Shown here piece after piece: positions 30,220 through 38,647 of a stretch of 64,000 nucleotides of DNA. The stretch covers positions 124,001 through 188,000 of the forward strand of contig NZ_CP073582.1 of assembly GCF_018200035.1 (NCBI RefSeq), given 5' to 3'. This DNA is from Sulfitobacter albidus (lineage in GTDB: Bacteria; Pseudomonadota; Alphaproteobacteria; Rhodobacterales; Rhodobacteraceae). A model generated the notes under the pieces. That model had not been told where the DNA came from and searched no databases. It saw only the letters and a program-made list of their open reading frames with translations. The position numbers and the translations under genes are program-made. The stretch's first letter is position 1. Every line of letters begins with the position of its first letter.

Positions 30220-31464
30220 ATGCCCTACTCCTTCTCTCCCGGTCAGGCCGATCCCGGCATAAACCCGGATACGCTTGCTGCTTGGCAGGGCCAGATCACG
30301 CGGACGCTCGCGCAGCTGGACGCTGCGGCCCCCAATCCATTGCTCTGCGTCGATCCGCACGACCTCGAGGCGCGGGGTCCCGCAATTCCTGTCACATGGT
30401 CCGGCAGCCCACGCGACGCGCGCGACTGCCTCGGCGACACGCTCGCAGCAGAGCTTGCGGATTGCGGATGGCCGGGCCGGGCCGAACTGCAAAACGAGCA
30501 TCTGGAGTATACCCTGCTGATGCGCCCTGATGCCTCCGGCACCCTGCGCCCGAAAAGATTTGTCGCCACGACCGAGCTGGCTGAGTGGTGGCGGCTGATG
30601 GCGCTGCACGACATCGACGGATTTCTGCGCAGCATTCACCGCACCCTGCGCCAGCGCTACAGCTGTGCAGCACTTTTCGGGATCAGTGCCGATTGCTGGC
30701 GTGGTCTGTCAATCGACCGCCGGACCGCGCTTTTTGACCGGCGGCTGATCGGGCGCGGGCCACATCAGCCACCTGAACATCCGCTGAACGTGCAGCACGC
30801 CCTGTTTCTGAGCAATCCGGCAAATTCGCTGATCGCTTTTCTCGAAATGGTGCATGCGGGCGCGCGCGCCTTCGTGAGTGGCACTGCAGACCGCCCGCGC
30901 CGCGCGCGCATCGAGGAAGTTTTCGCCGCGACCGACCGGGCCGACGCCTATTGCCGGGCTGCCCCGGCGGCCCTGACACGCGGGATCCGTGATCTGATCC
31001 TCCCGGACCCAACTGGGCCTGCACGCCGCGCGGCGATGGCCGAACCGTTCGGCATTTATATGCACGGGATCGATACCCAGCGCTTTACGCTCGGCGGCGC
31101 CCCCCTGCCCGGAAGCTGGACACGCTTTAGCCGGGGGCGCGACGGGCGGTTCATGCGTCTCGAATTCGGGCCGACGGATGCCGAACCTCTCTTCTTGGAT
31201 GATATTCGCGTGGGCACGCAAACCGGAGCACCACCGCTGCGCGGCTACGATCTGGCCGCTGCAATCTCCGTTGGGCCCATCCTGTGCGTCGAAGGGCGCG
31301 CCTGCCAAGAGGCGCCGCGCACCCACGTACCCGCCTGCGCGCCCGGCACGCTGGTTTGCGGCCTGCCCGACAGCCCGCGCAGCCGGACACTCGCGGCTTT
31401 TGCCGATCTGTTCGAGATGCCACCCGATTGGAACCACCTCAACGGAGTGCTTCGGGTTGGCTGA
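30220..31464 (+). CDS. Hypothetical protein, 414 aa
   Basis: Not recognised. Start at ATG 30220, shortly after the terminator, so it has its own promoter or depends on read-through. The protein is soluble, Arg/Ala/Pro-rich and mostly helical, with scattered cysteines (several in the last 70 residues: CVEGRAC, PACAPGTLVCG) and an His/Trp-rich centre (HLEYTL, EWWRLMALHDIDGFL). No signal peptide, membrane segment or familiar catalytic motif. Its 3' end overlaps the convergent YcaO gene by 26 nt. It may belong with either the haloperoxidase or the YcaO locus. Confidence 0.65.
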   Translation: MPYSFSPGQADPGINPDTLAAWQGQITRTLAQLDAAAPNPLLCVDPHDLEARGPAIPVTWSGSPRDARDCLGDTLAAELADCGWPGRAELQNEHLEYTLLMRPDASGTLRPKRFVATTELAEWWRLMALHDIDGFLRSIHRTLRQRYSCAALFGISADCWRGLSIDRRTALFDRRLIGRGPHQPPEHPLNVQHALFLSNPANSLIAFLEMVHAGARAFVSGTADRPRRARIEEVFAATDRADAYCRAAPAALTRGIRDLILPDPTGPARRAAMAEPFGIYMHGIDTQRFTLGGAPLPGSWTRFSRGRDGRFMRLEFGPTDAEPLFLDDIRVGTQTGAPPLRGYDLAAAISVGPILCVEGRACQEAPRTHVPACAPGTLVCGLPDSPRSRTLAAFADLFEMPPDWNHLNGVLRVG

Positions 31465-32410
31465 GCGTCCTCTGTTCGACCGGTACGGCCTTGAACACCG
31501 GCAACGGCAGCTCCTGTGCCGTCATGTCAAACACCGCCACGGGTTGGCCAAGCACATCCGCAGCCGCGCGCAGCGCATCACCAAGGCTCGGATTGGCAGG
31601 GCTAATCCCGCTCGCCTCAGTGTCCGCATCGGGGCAGGCTGGGCGATCCGCACGGGCCCCACGGTAAAGGGCAAAAAGCCGCGCTTCGGTTTGGGCCAGG
31701 CCCTGTGCCAACACGCCGCGATGCTCCAGCGCGGCCATGTTGCGCCAGGACACGATCGCCTCCTCGATTGCGCGGCGCACGGTTTCTTCAAGGGCACCCC
31801 CAAAGGCACTGCCGTAGGTCGGACGCCCGCCGTCGAAATCCGCGCAAACCGCGCGCACCAGTACCCCGACCCCCGCATACGGCGTTACGTGCAGATCAAT
31901 CCCGCGCAAATGCGTCTTAAGCCAATCGGCGAGCGGGCTTTGCCAGCCCGTCAGCCGGTGGGTGAGCCCCCGTGCCTCCAGCCCGTGTTCGAGACATTCC
32001 AATACCGCCCACATCGCCGCCGCTTCCGGCGAGGGACCGGCTGCCGCCCCTTTGGAGGACACAGTTCCCGCCGTCCCCGGAGCCCCCAGCGCAAGCGCAG
32101 TACGCGGCATCCTGTAGATCTCGCCATCGGACGCCATCACACTTTCGAGCGTTTCGCTGGCATCGCTGCTGAATTGCAGGGCATAGCGTTCGATTGCCTC
32201 AAACCCGGCGAGCCGCGCTGCAGCCGGCGCCGTGGCACCACAGCCAAACGCGACGCGCAGGCCCACCGCATCCTCGGGCGGCCGCGCGCCTGCGCGCAGA
32301 TGCACGATGCGCACCGCAGCACTCAACGGCGCATTGGGCGGCACAGCGAGGGCCTGCGCGCCGGAAATCAGCCCGCGCTGCTCGGCCAGATCAATCCAAT
32401 CATCCGTCAT
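31439..32410 (-). CDS. YcaO-domain protein
   Basis: Start chosen at ATG 32410 (MTDDW), 323 aa; a longer frame upstream overlaps the divergent promoter and gene. YcaO marks are present: GCGATAPAAARLAGFEAIERY (ATP/Mg site with conserved Glu pair), a second Glu in AVLECLEHG, and GGALEETVRRAIEEAIVSW carrying the R-x-x-x-E helix. YcaO enzymes activate peptide backbone amides with ATP to form azolines, thioamides or amidines in RiPPs, or act in RimO-linked modification. The divergent neighbour is a 99-aa peptide ending in a Cys/Gly motif. No partner TfuA or cyclodehydratase E1-like gene is adjacent, so the reaction is undefined. Confidence 0.8.
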   Translation of the reverse strand: MTDDWIDLAEQRGLISGAQALAVPPNAPLSAAVRIVHLRAGARPPEDAVGLRVAFGCGATAPAAARLAGFEAIERYALQFSSDASETLESVMASDGEIYRMPRTALALGAPGTAGTVSSKGAAAGPSPEAAAMWAVLECLEHGLEARGLTHRLTGWQSPLADWLKTHLRGIDLHVTPYAGVGVLVRAVCADFDGGRPTYGSAFGGALEETVRRAIEEAIVSWRNMAALEHRGVLAQGLAQTEARLFALYRGARADRPACPDADTEASGISPANPSLGDALRAAADVLGQPVAVFDMTAQELPLPVFKAVPVEQRTLSQPEALR

Positions 32411-32416
32411 TTCACT

Positions 32417-32445
32417 TTCATAAATGACATACACCGCCCTATAGT
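32417..32445 (+). promoter_or_regulatory. Sigma70-type promoter for the 99-aa peptide gene
   Basis: -35 TTCATA (32417-32422), 17-bp spacer, -10 TATAGT (32440-32445, five of six to consensus), 35 bp before ATG 32481. A purine-rich ribosome binding site (AGAGGGGG) follows at about 32465. It lies in the short divergent region between ycaO and the peptide gene. Confidence 0.55.
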
Positions 32446-32480
32446 ACCACGGGGCACAACACCAAGAGGGGGAACGCCAG

Positions 32481-32780
32481 ATGGCGAGACTAGAGCTAAA
32501 TCCAGAATTCAAACTCAAGGACCTTGGCAAGGAGGTCCTGAATGCTGGCCGCGCAGCCGCGGCGGGCGACATCAGTATCGCGGAAGAGGCCGAGGAACGT
32601 ATCACGGGCATGTTCCCCGAAGAAAAGCGCAGGCCCACGATCAAATTCGTGCGCGATACCAAGGACCTTATCCATATCGTGATCCCCTATCTGCCCGATG
32701 GCGGCGGTGCGGGCAGCTACGCGGACGAGCTTGCGGGCGAGGCGATGGGCCAGATCGTGGTCTACGGCTGCGGCCGGTAA
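32481..32780 (+). CDS. 99-aa peptide, candidate RiPP precursor
   Basis: Start ATG 32481 with AGGGGG upstream. The first ~55 residues are charged and helical (LNPEFKLKDLGKEVLN, EEAEERITGMF), as in RiPP leaders. The remainder is a beta-like stretch (TIKFVRDTKDLIHIVIPYLP), then Gly/Ala-rich sequence with DGGGAGSY and a terminal VVYGCGR holding the only cysteine. A lone Cys near the end, next to a divergent YcaO gene, fits a precursor whose Cys or backbone is modified. It also resembles short conserved proteins of unknown function, so precursor status is a hypothesis. It is 22 nt upstream of the SARP-like regulator. Confidence 0.6.
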   Translation: MARLELNPEFKLKDLGKEVLNAGRAAAAGDISIAEEAEERITGMFPEEKRRPTIKFVRDTKDLIHIVIPYLPDGGGAGSYADELAGEAMGQIVVYGCGR

Positions 32781-32802
32781 ACGCGTCTCCTAGAGACACC
32801 GC

Positions 32803-34422
32803 ATGGCCGCGGCAAAAACCAAGATATTTCTGTCCGGCCCGCTGCAAATTATCTGCGACGACGGGCGCGACGCAACGCCGCCTGGCACCAAGGCCAAGGC
32901 GCTGCTTGCGCTCGTCGTCCTTTCCAAAAACGCGGTACGCAGCCGCGCATGGTTGCAAGACCACCTGTGGAGCACCAGCGCCCCCGCGCAGGGGGCGGCC
33001 TCCCTGCGAAAGGAACTCAGCCGTCTGAGTAAGTTTTTCGGGGCGCAAGATCTGTCCTGGTTCACCATCGCACGCGATACCGTCAGTATTGATCTGGGCG
33101 CGGTCGAGGTCGACATATTTGACACTGACCTCCCCCCCGACCGGGCCGAGCTGCTCGAAGGGCTCGACGTAGGGGATCCCGAGTTCGAGGACTGGCTCGC
33201 CATCGAGCGGCAGGCCTTCTGGAGCGTCGACACAGGCGAAGGCGACGACACCCCGATTCCCGCACAACGCCCCGCCCATTGGGGCCGCCAGCGCCCCATC
33301 CTCGTGCTGGAGCCGATGGAGACGGTGGGCGACACTGCGGACGTCGCCATCACCGCCGCCGCCATCCACGACGAGCTGATGTTCCTGCTGGGCACGCTTT
33401 CGGACGTAATCGAACTCCGCGATGCCCGCCGCCAGACCGCCCCCGTCGAAGGCTATATCCTCAGCGGCAGCGTGGTGGGGGCAGATACGCTGCGGGTGGG
33501 CGCGCAGCTGACGTCAACCGCCGATGACAGTTGTCTGTGGAATGGCCGCTTCCGCTTCCGGCAGGGTGACAGTTTCGACGCCGTCGAAGAAATCGCGATG
33601 GAGCTTGTCGCAGCGCTACAACTGCGTCTGCGCGACGGGCACTGGGCCGACATCTGGTCCGCGCGCGCCACATCGACCGAAGCCTGGACCGAATTCCAGC
33701 GCGGCCGTGTCAAGGAAGGTCATACCACCTACGACGGGCTCTCCACGGCGATCAGGCACTACGAACACTGTCTGACACATGACCCCGAATATCTGCCCGC
33801 GCAGGTCGCGATCGGGTTTTGCAAGCTGGACCTCATCCGCCTTGGCATGGCCCGCGATCCCGACAGTTTTCTCTCGGAAGTGCAGACACTATCGGCGCGC
33901 CTTCGGGCGGAGCATCCCGATGACGCCTATTGCATCGCCCTCGAGGCGTTCACGCATAACGTCGCAGGGCACACCGAGGAAGCCTGCGAACTGATGCGCC
34001 CCGTGATCGACCGCTGGCGGAACAGTCCCGAATTGCTGGGATACTACGGGACGCTTTTGGGATACGACGGGCGCTATGAGGCCGAAATCGCGGTCTGCCG
34101 AAAGGCCCTCGCCCTGACGCCGCACCCACCGATCTGGATCGAATCAAATCTGGCGATCTCCATGGCGCAGGTGGGGGACAAGGCCGCCTGGCATCATGCG
34201 CACAACGTTCTACGCAATGACGCCGGAAACGTACGTGCGCGTATGGTTCTTTGCGCCCTTTCGGCCGAGGCCGGAAACACCTCGCTCGCGCGTCGCCACG
34301 CCCGACGGATCCTTGAGCTTGAGCCCGATTTCACCGCCGAAACATGGGCCTGGGCGCCGTGTTTTCGCGACCCCGATCATCACGCTCATATGGCCCGGCT
34401 GCTGGCATCCGCCGGGCTGTAA
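32803..34422 (+). CDS. SARP/CadC-like winged-helix regulator with TPR domain
   Basis: A 539-aa protein. Residues ~1-100 match a winged helix of the SARP/OmpR kind (FLSGPLQIICDDG, GTKAKALLALVVLS, RSRAWLQDHLW, GAASLRKELSRL). Residues ~180-275 carry the domain often found between such helices or adenylate cyclases and TPRs (GYILSGSVVGADTLRVGAQLT, LWNGRFRF, FDAVEEIAMELVAALQ). TPR-like helices fill ~300-535. There is no membrane segment, so it is cytoplasmic. It follows the 99-aa peptide gene by 22 nt and precedes two further regulators, so it probably controls this locus. Confidence 0.75.
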   Translation: MAAAKTKIFLSGPLQIICDDGRDATPPGTKAKALLALVVLSKNAVRSRAWLQDHLWSTSAPAQGAASLRKELSRLSKFFGAQDLSWFTIARDTVSIDLGAVEVDIFDTDLPPDRAELLEGLDVGDPEFEDWLAIERQAFWSVDTGEGDDTPIPAQRPAHWGRQRPILVLEPMETVGDTADVAITAAAIHDELMFLLGTLSDVIELRDARRQTAPVEGYILSGSVVGADTLRVGAQLTSTADDSCLWNGRFRFRQGDSFDAVEEIAMELVAALQLRLRDGHWADIWSARATSTEAWTEFQRGRVKEGHTTYDGLSTAIRHYEHCLTHDPEYLPAQVAIGFCKLDLIRLGMARDPDSFLSEVQTLSARLRAEHPDDAYCIALEAFTHNVAGHTEEACELMRPVIDRWRNSPELLGYYGTLLGYDGRYEAEIAVCRKALALTPHPPIWIESNLAISMAQVGDKAAWHHAHNVLRNDAGNVRARMVLCALSAEAGNTSLARRHARRILELEPDFTAETWAWAPCFRDPDHHAHMARLLASAGL

Positions 34423-34481
34423 CTGGACGCAGACGCCCGCGCGCCCTAGGCTTTGCCCACCCCACCAACCAAGCGGACCCC

Positions 34482-36188
34482 ATGACCCAGAAAGACCCGC
34501 ATAACCGTCAGCATTTGATCGAAAGCATCTATCGCATCGCGCTTGAGCCGCAGAGCTACGATGATTTCATCGGCGAATGGGACACCTTCATCCGCAAGCG
34601 GCTCGACGATCTGACCACGCTGCGCGCCAGCACCGAGGAAGGGGCACTCGACACAGATGAGGTGGCGGGGCATTTCACCCTCGCGATGCAGCTGCTTGAG
34701 CAGGCAGGTCGGCCCGAGATTCGGGATGCCGACACCGGCACGCATCCGCGCATGATGGTGGCGGGAGACGGCACGCTGTTGTGGAGCAATGCCTCCGCCG
34801 AGCGCCAGCTCGGCGCGCGCAGCGGCATGTCGATTGAGGATCTCAAACTCGGGGCGCAAGCCTGCACCGATATTCTGTCCCTTCCGAAAAAGACCGATGA
34901 CGCTGTCAGGATCGTGCAAATGCCAACGCGGAAGGGCGCGCAGTTGCCGATGGCCTTTCGCTGCACGTCTGGAAGGGGGACGGACCGGCTTATCGAGGCG
35001 CGCCAGATGCGCCAGCACTGGCCAAAGGCGACCGATGCCCTGTTGGAGCAGGGATTTGGTCTTAGCCCCTCGGAAACTGCGATCTGCGCGCATATCGCCG
35101 CTGGACGCGGCGCGTCTGAAATCGCCACCCAGCGTGACAGCGCGGTGGGCACCGTGCGTACCCAGATCAAACGCATCCTGCAAAAAACCGGCTGCGCGGG
35201 TCAGGTCGAGCTTGTCGGGCTTTTGTACGCCACCATGCGCCTTGCCGAACGGGAGACGATCCGCACCGTGCCCACGGCGCGCATTCCCGACAGGGTTCTG
35301 TCAATTGATCTGCCTGGCCGCACCATGCCCGTTGAGACCTTTGGCGATCCCGATGGAACCCCGGTGATTTTCTTTCACGGGATGCTGGACGGCAACACGA
35401 TGACCCACGCCATGCGCGCCCTGCTTGAACGGCATGGCTTCTGCCTGATCTGTCCCGTGCGCCCCCATTTCGGCACCGCTGCACCGGACAACAGCGGCCC
35501 GATCCAGACAGCGCCCACGCGTTTTGCCCGCGACATCGCCACGCTGCTGGACCAGACCGGACAGCGTGACCCTATCCTGCTGGGCCACATGGGCGGGGCG
35601 ATCTACGCCTACGCTGCCGCGGCACACCTGGGCACCCGCGCGCGGGGCGTCCTATCTGTTGCAGGTGCCGTGCCGCTGGTTTCGGGTGCGCAGTTTCGCG
35701 CCATGTCCGCCCGCCAGCGGGTTGTCGCGCTGACCGCGCGCTACACCCCACAATTGCTGCCCTTTGTGGTCCGCGCGGGTATCAGCCAGCTCGACAACAA
35801 GGGCGAACGGCAATTCATGAATTCGCTCTACCAGACCTGCCCTGCGGATCTGAACGTCGCCGCCGATCCCGACATCGGCGATCTGCTCTTTTCCGGCTAT
35901 CGCTTTACCGTCGCACAGGGGCACCGCGCGTTTGAGACCGATAGCTATCACGTGGTCCGCGACTGGTCCGCCAGCGTTTCCGCCAGCGCCCAGCCGATTG
36001 AACTGGTGCACGGGGTGCACGACCCGGTCATCAGCTACGCCTCGGTCAAGGCATTTCACGACCGGCTGGGCGGGCGGGCGCAACTGACAACGATGCCCGA
36101 ATCGGGGCAGTTGATCTGCTATACGCATCCCGAAACCGTCATTGCGGCCCTTGAGCGGCTGCGTGATACGCCCGTTTCACCCGAGTGA
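34482..36188 (+). CDS. LuxR-type regulator fused to a catalytically degenerate alpha/beta-hydrolase (copy 1)
   Basis: Start chosen at ATG 34482, 568 aa. Order: an N-terminal PAS-like sensor (~80-170, GDGTLLWSNASAERQLG), a LuxR/GerE helix-turn-helix (~194-250, LSPSETAICAHIAAGRGASEIA, VGTVRTQIKRILQKTG), and an alpha/beta-hydrolase fold (~275-565, VIFFHGMLDGN). The nucleophile elbow GxSxG reads GHMGG, with Met370 in place of Ser. The catalytic His position reads SGQL (Gln543); the Asp (Asp514 in VHGVHDPV) is kept. It probably cannot hydrolyse by the usual mechanism and may instead bind a ligand. A paralogue follows after 4 nt. Confidence 0.8.
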   Translation: MTQKDPHNRQHLIESIYRIALEPQSYDDFIGEWDTFIRKRLDDLTTLRASTEEGALDTDEVAGHFTLAMQLLEQAGRPEIRDADTGTHPRMMVAGDGTLLWSNASAERQLGARSGMSIEDLKLGAQACTDILSLPKKTDDAVRIVQMPTRKGAQLPMAFRCTSGRGTDRLIEARQMRQHWPKATDALLEQGFGLSPSETAICAHIAAGRGASEIATQRDSAVGTVRTQIKRILQKTGCAGQVELVGLLYATMRLAERETIRTVPTARIPDRVLSIDLPGRTMPVETFGDPDGTPVIFFHGMLDGNTMTHAMRALLERHGFCLICPVRPHFGTAAPDNSGPIQTAPTRFARDIATLLDQTGQRDPILLGHMGGAIYAYAAAAHLGTRARGVLSVAGAVPLVSGAQFRAMSARQRVVALTARYTPQLLPFVVRAGISQLDNKGERQFMNSLYQTCPADLNVAADPDIGDLLFSGYRFTVAQGHRAFETDSYHVVRDWSASVSASAQPIELVHGVHDPVISYASVKAFHDRLGGRAQLTTMPESGQLICYTHPETVIAALERLRDTPVSPE

Positions 36189-36192
36189 TCGC

Positions 36193-37926
36193 ATGTCCGG
36201 CCCTGTCCCTCCTGCCCCGGATCAAAATAGCTCTGACACGTCGGAGCTGATTGAAAGCATCTACCGTATCGCACTGGAGCCGCAAACCTACGATGATTTC
36301 ATGGGCCAGTGGGACGACTTCATCCAGGGCCAGATCGACCGGTTGCACCAGTTGCACACAAATACCGCGCGGAAAAATACCGTCGAGAATACGGAGATCG
36401 AGAACCATTTCGGCATCGCCCTGCGGCTCTTGGAGCAGGCGGGCCGACCCGAGGCCCGACAGGTCGATCCGGCACACCGTACCCGTTTGCCACAGATGAT
36501 GTTTTCGGGAAGCGGTGCAGTCGTCTGGCATAACAACGCCGCGCGCACCGCGTTCGATCTGCGGCCCGGCCGGATGCTGGACGATTTCACCATGTCGGTC
36601 CCGCACCGCGCCCAGCTTGACGCGCTGTTCTCCGGGCAATCGCCGTCGCGGGTCGTGCTGGTCAAACTGGCGCACGGCACGGATAGCCCGCCGCTGCCCA
36701 TCGCGTTTCAACCCAGCCCGCACGACGGCGGCGAAGCACTTTTCATGGCCACCGAAGTGCGTCAACGCTGGCCCGAAAGCACAGGCGCGCTTCTGGCAAA
36801 AGGGTTCGCGCTAACCGAGGCCGAAATCGATATCTGCTCGCATATCGTCGAAGGGCATGCCGCCTCTGACATCGCCAGCGCGCGCGGGGCTGCCCTGGGA
36901 ACGGTGCGCACGCAGATCAAACGAATCCTGCATAAAACCGGCTCCGCCACACAGGTCGAACTTGTGGGACTGTTGCATGCGACGATGCGGTTGGCCGAAA
37001 ACGAAGCCCCCCCCGCGCAGCCGCAGGCCCGCATCCCCGACAGCGTCATCAACGTACAGCTTGCCGAACGGCGGATGCCGGTTGAAACCTTCGGAGACCC
37101 CAAGGGGCGGCCGATCATTTTCTTCCACGGAATGCTCGACGGGAACACCATGACACGAGAAATGCGCGCCGAACTGGTTGCACGTGGTTTTTATCTGCTG
37201 GCGCCGGTGCGGCCTTTTTTCGGTATGGCTGAACCCGACGACGGCGCGGGGATCGAGGATGCCCCCCAACGTCTTGCAGGCGACATTGAAGCGATGGTGA
37301 AACAACTCAGGATCAAGGCGCCGGTGTTGATGGGGCACATGGCCGGCGCGGTCTACAGCTTTGCCGCCGCCGGACGCCTCGGCAGACGGGTGCGTGGAAT
37401 CGTAAATGTCGCGGGCGGTGTTCCGATTCATTCCGCCGCGCAATTCGCGACCATGTCCGTGCGCCAGCGCATCGTCGCGCTGACCGCGCGCTATACGCCC
37501 CGCGTGCTGCCCTTTGTCATCCGTGCGGGCATGCAGCAGCTCGATAATCGTGGTGAGCAACAGTTCCTGCAATCGCTCTACGAACATGCCCCGGTGGACA
37601 TGGCGACACTGCGCGATCCCGAGCTGCGCGAGACGGTGATTGCCGGGTACCACTTTACCATCGCACAGGGGCATCGCGCGTTCGAAATCGACAGCTATCA
37701 TGTGGTGCGGGACTGGTCCGAACTGGTCACGCAAAGCAGTGTCCCGGTCGAGTTGGTGCACGGCATCCATGATCCGGTCGTCTCGATCGCTTCTGTCGAG
37801 GCATTCGCGCAGACACTTGGCGCACGCGCGTGCCTTACCCGTGTCGAGGATGCAGGCCAACTCCTGTTCTATGCGCAGCCCAGAACCATCCTCGATGCAG
37901 TGGATCGATTGATGGACGGCCCATAG
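36193..37926 (+). CDS. LuxR-type regulator fused to a catalytically degenerate alpha/beta-hydrolase (copy 2)
   Basis: Start chosen at ATG 36193, 577 aa. Same architecture as the gene upstream: shared N-terminal motif ESIYRIALEPQ(S/T)YDDF, PAS-like segment, LuxR helix-turn-helix at ~206-262 (GTVRTQIKRILHKTG) and alpha/beta-hydrolase domain (~290-570). The nucleophile elbow again has Met instead of Ser (GHMAG, Met383) and the His position is again Gln (AGQL, Gln556); Asp527 is kept. Identical losses in both copies argue that the non-catalytic state is functional. Tandem duplication is clear, but the copies have diverged, so it is not recent. Confidence 0.8.
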   Translation: MSGPVPPAPDQNSSDTSELIESIYRIALEPQTYDDFMGQWDDFIQGQIDRLHQLHTNTARKNTVENTEIENHFGIALRLLEQAGRPEARQVDPAHRTRLPQMMFSGSGAVVWHNNAARTAFDLRPGRMLDDFTMSVPHRAQLDALFSGQSPSRVVLVKLAHGTDSPPLPIAFQPSPHDGGEALFMATEVRQRWPESTGALLAKGFALTEAEIDICSHIVEGHAASDIASARGAALGTVRTQIKRILHKTGSATQVELVGLLHATMRLAENEAPPAQPQARIPDSVINVQLAERRMPVETFGDPKGRPIIFFHGMLDGNTMTREMRAELVARGFYLLAPVRPFFGMAEPDDGAGIEDAPQRLAGDIEAMVKQLRIKAPVLMGHMAGAVYSFAAAGRLGRRVRGIVNVAGGVPIHSAAQFATMSVRQRIVALTARYTPRVLPFVIRAGMQQLDNRGEQQFLQSLYEHAPVDMATLRDPELRETVIAGYHFTIAQGHRAFEIDSYHVVRDWSELVTQSSVPVELVHGIHDPVVSIASVEAFAQTLGARACLTRVEDAGQLLFYAQPRTILDAVDRLMDGP

Positions 37927-37981
37927 CCAAGCCCAGAGAATCTTGTCATAAGCCTGTCGGTTCTTTCTGCGAAGGTCTGCC

Positions 37982-38632
37982 ATGTCAGCATCCGTCCCCC
38001 TGCCCACCCATGAGATCACCTACCGCCGCGCCCGTGATCTGGTCCTGTTCGGAGAGTTGCTTCCCGGCGAGGCTGTCACCATTCAGGGCATTGTCGATCG
38101 TCTGGACGCCGGCGTCACACCCGCGCGCGAGGCGATCCGCCGCCTGACCGCAGAGGGCGCCCTGCAAGCGCAGGACAATCGCCGCGTGCTGGTCCCTCAT
38201 TTGACGATGGAGCAGTTGCAGGAACTGACCTACGCCCGCACCGGGATCGAGCCACAACTGGCCCGATTGGCGGGCGTCGATATGGCAGCCGAAGATATCG
38301 AGACGCTGGCCCGGATTGATGGGCTCGTCACGGACGCGCTCGATACAGGGGACATTCGTGCCTATCTACGCCACAATCACGCGTTCCACATGACGCTCTA
38401 CAGCCACGCGGAAGCTGAGATCTTGCAGACCGTGGCTGCCGCGCTGTGGCTGCGGGTCGGCCCGTCCCTGCGCGCCGTCTGCGCGCAAGAAGGCACCGAG
38501 GTCATGCCGGACATGCATCAGGTCGCGATCTCAGCCCTGCGCGACGGCGATGCAGAGGCGGTTGGCGAGGCGATCCACCAGGATATCCTGCAAGGCCACG
38601 CGCATATCGCCCGCGCGCTGGAAGCTGGCTGA
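37982..38632 (+). CDS. GntR/FadR-family transcriptional regulator (FCD domain)
   Basis: A 216-aa protein: N-terminal winged helix (~10-75; LVLFGELLPGEAVTIQGIVDRLDAGVTPAREAIRRLTAEG-like arrangement with TPAREAIRRL as recognition helix) and an all-helical FCD ligand domain (~85-210; HNHAFHMTLYSHA, HQVAISALRDGD with metal-type histidines). Such regulators repress carbon-source operons and release on binding a metabolite. It is convergent with fructose-bisphosphatase; its target is not apparent. Confidence 0.82.
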   Translation: MSASVPLPTHEITYRRARDLVLFGELLPGEAVTIQGIVDRLDAGVTPAREAIRRLTAEGALQAQDNRRVLVPHLTMEQLQELTYARTGIEPQLARLAGVDMAAEDIETLARIDGLVTDALDTGDIRAYLRHNHAFHMTLYSHAEAEILQTVAAALWLRVGPSLRAVCAQEGTEVMPDMHQVAISALRDGDAEAVGEAIHQDILQGHAHIARALEAG

Positions 38633-38647
38633 AAACGCGCCTTGGCG

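Noticed and set aside
36811..38019. 402-codon minus-strand open frame opposite the second LuxR-hydrolase gene
   Set aside because: It is explained by the codon bias of the real plus-strand gene; no motifs or ribosome binding site.
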